8,031 bases of DNA from Bifidobacterium breve (GTDB lineage: Bacteria; Actinomycetota; Acidimicrobiia; Acidimicrobiales; Ilumatobacteraceae), in NCBI GenBank assembly GCA_945889575.1, contig CAMDBY010000074.1, positions 1-8,031 of the forward strand. The letters are read 5' to 3'. Below are positions 1-4,953 of the stretch, one piece after another (position 1 is the first letter of the stretch; each line of letters begins with the position of its first letter). Position numbers and translations under genes: made by a program. Under the pieces are notes generated by a model. That model did not search any database, had not been told where the DNA came from, and saw nothing but the letters and a program-made list of their open reading frames with translations.

Positions 1-834
1 ATGGGCAGTGCCAATACGTTTGCCAGCAAGCGTTTCAAGATGAGCAACCGCTTTCCATCCGCGCTGCAACTTCTGTTCGTGCGGAACATTGAGGTGTACC
101 TGTATACCGAGGGTTCCCACGGGAGACGTGCGCAAGGACTTACGAACCACGCCTGCATCGACGCGAACGTCGTTAATGCCAATCATTGCTTGCGATGTGA
201 GAAACACTTCGCGATGCAACCCTGCCATCCACCACTGATCTTGATCTTCCAAGTGGCTTTGCGCTGAAAAGCGACACACCACGATTGCCAATTCATTCTT
301 GCCACTGGTTAGGGCGGCAGAAATGTCGTATTCACTTGGTAGCCGGCTATCTGTGCCATACCCCACAAATGCGCCATTCACGTAGACCATGTGCACGCTC
401 TCGGCTCCGCCGATGTGAAGAACCGTGCGACGGCCTTTCCAATTTTTTGCAACAGTAAATGTGGTGCGATGCACTGCTGTTGCAACTGTTGGTGGCAATG
501 TTGGTGGACGACCTTTCCACGGCATTTGCACATTGGTGTAATGCGGTTGATCACCAAGACCCGCAAGGGTCCAGTTTCCTGGCACAGAAATAGATGTCCA
601 TGATTTCGTGTCGTCGGTGATTGAAGATGCTGGAACTTCGCTCACATCTTTATAACGCTTGATCTTCCATTGACCATTTAGGGAGGCAAACCACGGGCTC
701 TCTGTACGGTCACCCGTACGCGCAGTGTCGATATCTGAGTACGTCGTGTGAATAGAACGCATTGATCGGCGGTGCATCTGCACGATTTCGGGGTCGGCCC
801 ACGGTGTGAAAAAACTTGTATCAAAAATTGACAT
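1..834 (-). CDS. lacZ: LacZ-type GH2 beta-galactosidase, N-terminal part (3' end outside window)
   Basis: The frame is open from an ATG at 834 to the window edge, giving 278 residues of what should be a protein of about 1000. It closely resembles the N-terminus of E. coli LacZ: the start of the sugar-binding jelly-roll domain (SLNGQW, residues 51-56), the HYTNV motif (99-103), GYGTDSRLPSEYD (158-170) and LEDQDQWW (195-202). By LacZ homology N101 and D199 correspond to the galactose-contacting N102 and D201. The catalytic glutamates lie beyond the window and cannot be checked. The enzyme should hydrolyse terminal beta-galactosides such as lactose. No signal peptide is visible, so a cytoplasmic site is inferred. 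It begins 20 nt after the stop of the PGPGW gene on the same strand, which suggests co-transcription. The ribosome binding site is poor (GGA about 13 nt upstream). Another GH2 specificity is possible, but the LacZ-specific motifs make galactosidase the best call. Confidence 0.93.
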   Translation of the reverse strand, partial: MSIFDTSFFTPWADPEIVQMHRRSMRSIHTTYSDIDTARTGDRTESPWFASLNGQWKIKRYKDVSEVPASSITDDTKSWTSISVPGNWTLAGLGDQPHYTNVQMPWKGRPPTLPPTVATAVHRTTFTVAKNWKGRRTVLHIGGAESVHMVYVNGAFVGYGTDSRLPSEYDISAALTSGKNELAIVVCRFSAQSHLEDQDQWWMAGLHREVFLTSQAMIGINDVRVDAGVVRKSLRTSPVGTLGIQVHLNVPHEQKLQRGWKAVAHLETLAGKRIGTAH

Positions 835-854
835 GTCTGAATTTTTCCGAGACT

Positions 855-1130
855 TTATGGCTTGCGCTTCAGAAAACGCGTGCCCTTGACTTTGCTAGTT
901 GCTTTCGACGCTTGCTCTTTTGCCTTATCAAGAGTGCGTTCTGCCCACGTAAATTCTTTTGCCAAAATTGCTAGTCCAGCAATAATGACGACAATTCCAG
1001 GCCCAGGTAACACCAACATTGCGACTCCTGCCAACAACACCACACCACCAACAATCAAAATCACAAGTCGGCGAATATTGGTGCGAATGAGACGAATCCA
1101 TTCAAGGGGGTTGTGGAGTCCATTGGCCAT
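855..1130 (-). CDS. PGPGW-family small membrane protein
   Basis: This encodes a 91-residue protein. A short basic N-terminal stretch (WIRLIRTNIRR, residues 11-21) leads into a long hydrophobic region (about 22-57) interrupted by LPGPG (41-45). A lysine- and alanine-rich amphipathic tail follows (about 64-91), with WAERTLDKAKEQ and a strongly basic end. The hydrophobic-PGPG-hydrophobic pattern followed by a W/ER/K helix matches the PGPGW putative transmembrane family (Pfam PF09656 / TIGR02611 type), which is frequent in Actinobacteria and has no established function. The PGPG turn probably separates two short membrane segments in a hairpin, leaving both ends cytoplasmic. It is the first gene before lacZ on this strand and probably shares its transcript. 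The start is ATG at 1130; there is no Shine-Dalgarno sequence, and a -10-like hexamer sits five bases upstream, which suggests a leaderless mRNA. Confidence 0.85.
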   Translation of the reverse strand: MANGLHNPLEWIRLIRTNIRRLVILIVGGVVLLAGVAMLVLPGPGIVVIIAGLAILAKEFTWAERTLDKAKEQASKATSKVKGTRFLKRKP

Positions 1131-1135
1131 GCCAA

Positions 1136-1141
1136 ATAATA
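1136..1141 (-). promoter_or_regulatory. Candidate -10 element for a leaderless PGPGW-lacZ transcript
   Basis: Read on the minus strand, TATTAT is followed by TTGGC and then the ATG of the PGPGW gene. A TANNNT hexamer five bases before the start codon would place transcription initiation at or next to the A of ATG, as in the leaderless transcripts common in Actinobacteria. A TTGACG sits 14 nt upstream (1156-1161), which is too close for a standard -35, so the -10 call rests on its match and position alone. Confidence 0.4.
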
Positions 1142-1174
1142 GGTCAACCCATGGCCGTCAAGAGTTCATGTCAT

Positions 1175-1180
1175 AAGGTG
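1175..1180 (+). promoter_or_regulatory. Ribosome binding site for the flavin monooxygenase gene
   Basis: AAGGTG lies six bases before the ATG at 1187 and is a fair match to the anti-Shine-Dalgarno complement. It supports that ATG as the start. It is one of the few recognisable ribosome binding sites in the window. Confidence 0.55.
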
Positions 1181-1186
1181 TGAGCC

Positions 1187-3079
1187 ATGAGTTCGGCCAC
1201 CAATACAGCATTGGCAGAAGCGTCTATACCCACGTTGCTGATGTGCCTTGCTCAGATTACAGGTGATGAAAAATGGTTGCGTGACCCATTCCTTCCCCGC
1301 CGTGACACCAATTTATTTCACGATGAAACCGGTGGACTCCCGGTTGATGTGCAGCAGGAAGTCCGCGATGCAATGTCAGCGGTTCTTCATGAACTGAATG
1401 CCGGCACACGTACGGTGCCTACAGAAATTGGTAATGAACGGTTCGTGACCATGATGCGCACGTGTGTTGCGGAACAGGTTGCCCCCGAATACGCGCCAAT
1501 GCTGCTGGAAGAACTGGGGTTCGTTGATCGTGACGTGCACTGGTCTAGTGCTATACCGCCGCAATTGCCTGCTGGCTTCCGCGTGCTGGTCATTGGTGCA
1601 GGGTTTGCCGGCATATGTGCGGCTATCAAGCTTGGGCAGCTGGGCATTCCATACGTAGTGGTTGAAAAGAACTCAGATATTGGTGGGACGTGGTTTGATA
1701 ACAACTACCCCGAGGCCGGAGTGGATACTCCTAATCATTTCTATTCCTATTCTTTTGCTCCAAACACACGATGGAATAACTATTTTTCGAAACGCGCAGA
1801 GATTTGGAAATACGCCCGTGATGTTGCTGAACGTCACAAGATCATTTCCAATATTGAGTTTTCTACCGAAGTGTCTTCATTGCACTGGAATACCACCAGC
1901 AATTCATGGAATGCATCAATCAATACAGATGGGAAGACACGTAGCGAAGAATTTCCTGTAGTCATCACCGCAGTAGGCCAATTAAACAGACCAAATTTGG
2001 CTCCTGCTCGCGGCATTGAAAATTTCGCGGGTTCGTGGTTCCATTCTGCCCACTGGGATAATTCAGTTGATCTGACCGGGAAGCGCGTTGCAGTAATTGG
2101 CACCGGAGCAAGCGCAATGCAGTTCATGCGCACCGTTGCAGCATCTGCGGGCGACGTCACCATTTATCAACGATCACCACAATGGATTCGCCCTAGTTCT
2201 GATTACCACCGCACCGTTTCTGCTGGCACCATGTGGCTGCTAGAAAATGTTCCGTTCTATGCACAGTGGTATCGCTTCGGCTTATTCTGGCGCTTTGGTG
2301 ATGGCTTGTTGAATACATTGCGTCGTGACCCCGAATGGCCACACCCGGAACGTTCTATGAACCGCCATAATGACCGCCATCGTGAACAGATGACCGAGTT
2401 TGTTCAGACATCGCTAGAGGGCCGACCAGATCTGCTTGAGAAATGTCTACCCACCTACCCGCCGTATGGAAAGCGCATTCTGATTGACAACGACTGGTAC
2501 CCCACGTTGCGTCGTGACAATGTGCACCTAGTTGCAGAAGGTGTCGACCACGTGACAAGCACAGGCGTCGTTGATTCATCCGGGGCAACATCGGAATTCG
2601 ATGTCATCATTCTTGCCACCGGCTTTCAAGCAGGAAACCTCCTGTCCCCTATTGATATTCGCGGGCGCACAGGAACCGCATTGCGAGACGTGTGGGGCAC
2701 AGATAACCCAAAGGCATACCTTGGCATCACTGTTCCTGATTATCCAAACATGTTCATGTTGGTTGGCCCGAACACCTTTGTCGCACACGGCGGCAGCATT
2801 ATCTTCCAAGCGGAATGCGAAATGCGTTACATCACTGATTGTCTTGTGACAATGATTGAACAACATATTGCAAGTGTTGAAGTACGCAGCGATATTCATG
2901 ATGACTACAACGAACGTGTTGATGCAGAACACAACGAACTCGTATGGGCACATTCTGGACTGCACAGTTGGTACCGCAATGCGCACGGGAGAGTATTTTC
3001 ACCAATGCCCTGGCGATTTGTTGATTACTGGGAAATGACCCATGATTTTGACCAGAACGAATATGTGGTCACGTCATGA
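1187..3079 (+). CDS. Baeyer-Villiger-type flavin monooxygenase, 4-hydroxyacetophenone monooxygenase-like
   Basis: This 630-residue protein is predicted to use FAD and NADPH with O2 to insert oxygen next to a carbonyl, forming an ester or lactone. The FAD Rossmann motif GAGFAG is at 137-142. The longer Baeyer-Villiger fingerprint (GGTW 166-169, YP 174-175, D180) follows, with E176 where G or M is usual. The type I fingerprint FxGxxxHxxxWD is complete at 280-291. The NADPH Rossmann motif GTGASA is at 305-310, ATGF is at 477-480, and R430 in YGKR aligns with the family's catalytic arginine. An extra N-terminal domain of about 130 residues (TGDEKW, DPFLPRRD, QQEVRDA) and the length match the 4-hydroxyacetophenone monooxygenase subgroup (about 640 residues) rather than cyclohexanone monooxygenase. 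The substrate cannot be read from sequence; ketones or aldehydes are expected. It is soluble, with no signal peptide. The stop codon overlaps the start of the phosphatase gene. Confidence 0.93.
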   Translation: MSSATNTALAEASIPTLLMCLAQITGDEKWLRDPFLPRRDTNLFHDETGGLPVDVQQEVRDAMSAVLHELNAGTRTVPTEIGNERFVTMMRTCVAEQVAPEYAPMLLEELGFVDRDVHWSSAIPPQLPAGFRVLVIGAGFAGICAAIKLGQLGIPYVVVEKNSDIGGTWFDNNYPEAGVDTPNHFYSYSFAPNTRWNNYFSKRAEIWKYARDVAERHKIISNIEFSTEVSSLHWNTTSNSWNASINTDGKTRSEEFPVVITAVGQLNRPNLAPARGIENFAGSWFHSAHWDNSVDLTGKRVAVIGTGASAMQFMRTVAASAGDVTIYQRSPQWIRPSSDYHRTVSAGTMWLLENVPFYAQWYRFGLFWRFGDGLLNTLRRDPEWPHPERSMNRHNDRHREQMTEFVQTSLEGRPDLLEKCLPTYPPYGKRILIDNDWYPTLRRDNVHLVAEGVDHVTSTGVVDSSGATSEFDVIILATGFQAGNLLSPIDIRGRTGTALRDVWGTDNPKAYLGITVPDYPNMFMLVGPNTFVAHGGSIIFQAECEMRYITDCLVTMIEQHIASVEVRSDIHDDYNERVDAEHNELVWAHSGLHSWYRNAHGRVFSPMPWRFVDYWEMTHDFDQNEYVVTS

Positions 3080-3582
3080 GTCAGCCGTTTAATACCAATG
3101 GCGGTATTCACGAAATTCCATTGCCGTCTGGATCTGGCAGATTATGGCTATGCGGCAAGCACTACATCGGGCCGAATGTAGAAGAAGTTCTGTCGGAATG
3201 CGACAACGCAATTGCTGTATGCCTTGTTCAAGAACACGAATTAGTTGATCGCTACCCGTCGTATATCGAATGGCACGAAGCCCATGCAGGCACGCGCGGT
3301 ATATGGAACCCCATTGATGATTTGTCGTACCCAGAATTTGAAGAAATTTTTGAGTTTGTCTCTATGTTGAGTGACCATCTCATGAATGGACAGTCTCTTG
3401 TGGTGCACTGTGCTGCAGGAATTGGAAGGGCAGGCACTACTGGCGCCGCCCTATTGATGATGTTGGGAATGAATTCAACAGATGCATTAACACATATTCG
3501 TGAACATCGCCCAATGGCTGGGCCGGAAGCGGGAACTCAACGTCAATTCATTGAAGATCTTGCTGTTCATCTTGGTGGCTGA
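3076..3582 (+). CDS. CX5R protein tyrosine / dual-specificity phosphatase family protein
   Basis: This 168-residue protein has the phosphatase P-loop VVHCAAGIGRAGT (109-121). The nucleophile would be C112 and the phosphate-binding arginine R118. Upstream, NPIDD (78-82) resembles the PIxD general-acid loop, with D82 (or D81) as likely acid. After the P-loop, a helix (LLMMLG) and the HIREHRP segment (140-146), with QRQFIEDL near the end, match the C-terminal half of dual-specificity-like phosphatases. All catalytic residues are present, so it should be active. The target (phosphotyrosine, phosphoserine, a nucleotide or an inositol phosphate) is unknown. There is no signal peptide or membrane segment. 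The ATG sits inside ATGA shared with the monooxygenase stop and has no ribosome binding site of its own, so translational coupling is inferred. Confidence 0.87.
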   Translation: MSQPFNTNGGIHEIPLPSGSGRLWLCGKHYIGPNVEEVLSECDNAIAVCLVQEHELVDRYPSYIEWHEAHAGTRGIWNPIDDLSYPEFEEIFEFVSMLSDHLMNGQSLVVHCAAGIGRAGTTGAALLMMLGMNSTDALTHIREHRPMAGPEAGTQRQFIEDLAVHLGG

Positions 3583-3608
3583 CTCTCGTGGCGAGGCTGG
3601 GGTAAACT
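3579..3608 (+). promoter_or_regulatory. Candidate promoter for the saccharopine dehydrogenase-like gene
   Basis: CTGACT (3579-3584, four of six matches to TTGACA) is separated by 18 bases from TAAACT (3603-3608, TANNNT type). Transcription would start near 3614-3616, leaving a leader of about 45 nt. Part of the -35 lies over the end of the phosphatase gene. The call rests on motif match only. Confidence 0.4.
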
Positions 3609-3624
3609 AGACCAACATAGAAAT

Positions 3625-3640
3625 CACACAATCACGTGTG
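3625..3640. repeat. Short inverted repeat in the leader of the saccharopine dehydrogenase-like gene
   Basis: CACAC and GTGTG flank six bases, and the right part contains the palindrome CACGTG (3633-3638). The element lies just downstream of the predicted transcription start and before the start codon, a suitable place for an operator. The arms are only five bases, so chance is a real alternative. Confidence 0.25.
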
Positions 3641-3649
3641 CATAGTGCT

Positions 3650-3654
3650 GGAAG
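3650..3654 (+). promoter_or_regulatory. Ribosome binding site deciding the start at 3659
   Basis: GGAAG lies four bases before the ATG at 3659. It favours that ATG over the in-frame GTG at 3638, which has no such motif and would add seven residues ahead of the first Rossmann strand. Confidence 0.5.
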
Positions 3655-3658
3655 TATC

Positions 3659-4945
3659 ATGAATATCCTCGTTGTGGGAGCTGGTGGAGTTGGGGCCTCA
3701 ATGGCCTCCATTGCTGAGACTCGGGGGTTCTTTGACTCCTTTGTGTTGGCCGACATTTCAAGAGAGCGCGCGGAGCAGGCGGTGGCCGAGCTAGATGATC
3801 CTGGAAAATTCTCTGCAGAAATCGGTGACGCTGGCGATGTGAAGGCATTGATTGCGCTAATCACCCGCACAAAAACTGACATCGTGATTAACGCATGTGA
3901 TCCACGATTCAATGAATCAATTTTTGAGGCGTGTTTTATTGCAAAGTGCAACTACCTCGACATGGCCATGAACTTGAGCGTGCCGCACCCAACAAACCCA
4001 TATGAAGAAATTGGCGCCACGCTTGGTCATGCGCAATTAGCTGCACATGAAGAATGGAAAGAGCTTGGTCTTCTTGCACTCGTTGGCATGGGCGTGGAAC
4101 CAGGCCTTAGTGATATTTTTGCGCGCTATGCCGCCGACCATTTGTTTGATGAAGTGCATGAGATAGGAGTACGCGATGGATCCAACTTGTCAATTGACGG
4201 GTACGACTTTGCGCCCACATTTTCTATTTGGACAACTATTGAGGAATGTCTGAACCCACCGATTGTGTGGGAAAAAGATCGTGGGTTGTACACCACAGAT
4301 TGCTTCAGTGAGCCAGAAGTATTCCACTTCCCCGCGGGCATTGGCCCTGTTGAATGCGTCAACGTGGAACACGAAGAAGTTCTTTTGATTCCTCGTGAAG
4401 TGGACTGCAGTCGTGTCACATTCAAATACGGCCTTGGCGCCGAATTCATTGACTGGCTAAAAACTTTTGCGTATTTGGGTCTTGACTCGAAAGAGAAGAT
4501 TCAAGTTGGTAATGCGTCTATATCACCACGTGATGTTTTGGCAGCAGTATTACCGAACCCTGCAAAACTTGGTCACCTGATGCACGGAAAGACATGTGCT
4601 GGTACGTGGGTACGCGGCACATACGACGGTGCCCCTCGAGAGGTGTACCTGTACCACGTTGCCGACAACGAGACCACAATGCGCGAATGGGGTTCGCAAG
4701 CCGTGTTGTGGCAAACAGCGGTGTGTCCGGTAGTTGCACTTGAGTTGTTGGCAAAAGGTGACTGGAAAGCAACAGGAGTGCACGGACCAGAGCATTTCGA
4801 TGCAGTACCTTTCTTGAACTTGCTCGGTGATTACTCAACACATCACGGCATTTTGGAAATGGGTCCTGGCATGTGGCCAAGTCCGAAACCAACAGGACAA
4901 CCAGGATGGGATCGCCCTGTGCGCCGCGCAGTATTGCCTGCGTAA
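3659..4945 (+). CDS. Saccharopine dehydrogenase-like NAD(P)-dependent oxidoreductase
   Basis: Counted from the ATG at 3659, this is a 428-residue protein. It opens directly with a Rossmann nucleotide-binding fold: MNILVVGAGGVG, GxGGxG at 7-12. An acidic residue (D32 in VLADIS) ends the second strand, which hints at NAD rather than NADP. The segment DIVINACDPRFNESIFEAC (74-92), the CNYLDMA motif (97-103) and GMGVEPGLSD (143-152) are characteristic of the saccharopine dehydrogenase / carboxynorspermidine synthase superfamily. The central and C-terminal part (about 150-400) would be the substrate and dimer domain. Members carry out reductive condensation or the reverse oxidation on amino acids, but many bacterial homologues have no known substrate, and nothing nearby points to lysine or polyamine metabolism. 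It probably has its own promoter in the preceding gap. An alternative GTG start at 3638 would give 435 residues. It is soluble and cytoplasmic by sequence. Confidence 0.85.
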   Translation: MNILVVGAGGVGASMASIAETRGFFDSFVLADISRERAEQAVAELDDPGKFSAEIGDAGDVKALIALITRTKTDIVINACDPRFNESIFEACFIAKCNYLDMAMNLSVPHPTNPYEEIGATLGHAQLAAHEEWKELGLLALVGMGVEPGLSDIFARYAADHLFDEVHEIGVRDGSNLSIDGYDFAPTFSIWTTIEECLNPPIVWEKDRGLYTTDCFSEPEVFHFPAGIGPVECVNVEHEEVLLIPREVDCSRVTFKYGLGAEFIDWLKTFAYLGLDSKEKIQVGNASISPRDVLAAVLPNPAKLGHLMHGKTCAGTWVRGTYDGAPREVYLYHVADNETTMREWGSQAVLWQTAVCPVVALELLAKGDWKATGVHGPEHFDAVPFLNLLGDYSTHHGILEMGPGMWPSPKPTGQPGWDRPVRRAVLPA

Positions 4946-4953
4946 CTAGTTAC
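4942..4953. repeat. Perfect 12-bp palindrome spanning both stop codons of the convergent genes
   Basis: GTAACTAGTTAC is its own reverse complement. The left TAA ends the plus-strand dehydrogenase gene, and the right TTA is the TAA stop of the minus-strand GH3 gene. With no loop and no flanking T-run it is not a typical terminator. The symmetry may simply follow from two abutting stop codons. Confidence 0.6.

Noticed and set aside
480..520. Repeated GTTGGTGG units resembling a microsatellite.
   Set aside because: They encode the proline- and threonine-rich PPTLPPTV segment of the LacZ-type protein and follow from codon choice.
862..1176. A 104-codon plus-strand open frame before the monooxygenase.
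   Set aside because: It is antisense to the PGPGW gene, whose family motif is clear; the plus-strand product looks like no protein family.
3585..3595. CTCG-TGG-CGAG hairpin after the phosphatase stop as a terminator.
   Set aside because: A four-base stem with no T-run is too weak; it also lies within the candidate promoter spacer.
3631..3643. The 13-mer ATCACGTGTGCAT occurs here and again at 6838-6850, suggesting a shared regulatory site.
   Set aside because: The second copy is deep inside GH3 coding sequence, and one 13-base match between positions of an 8-kb window is expected about by chance.
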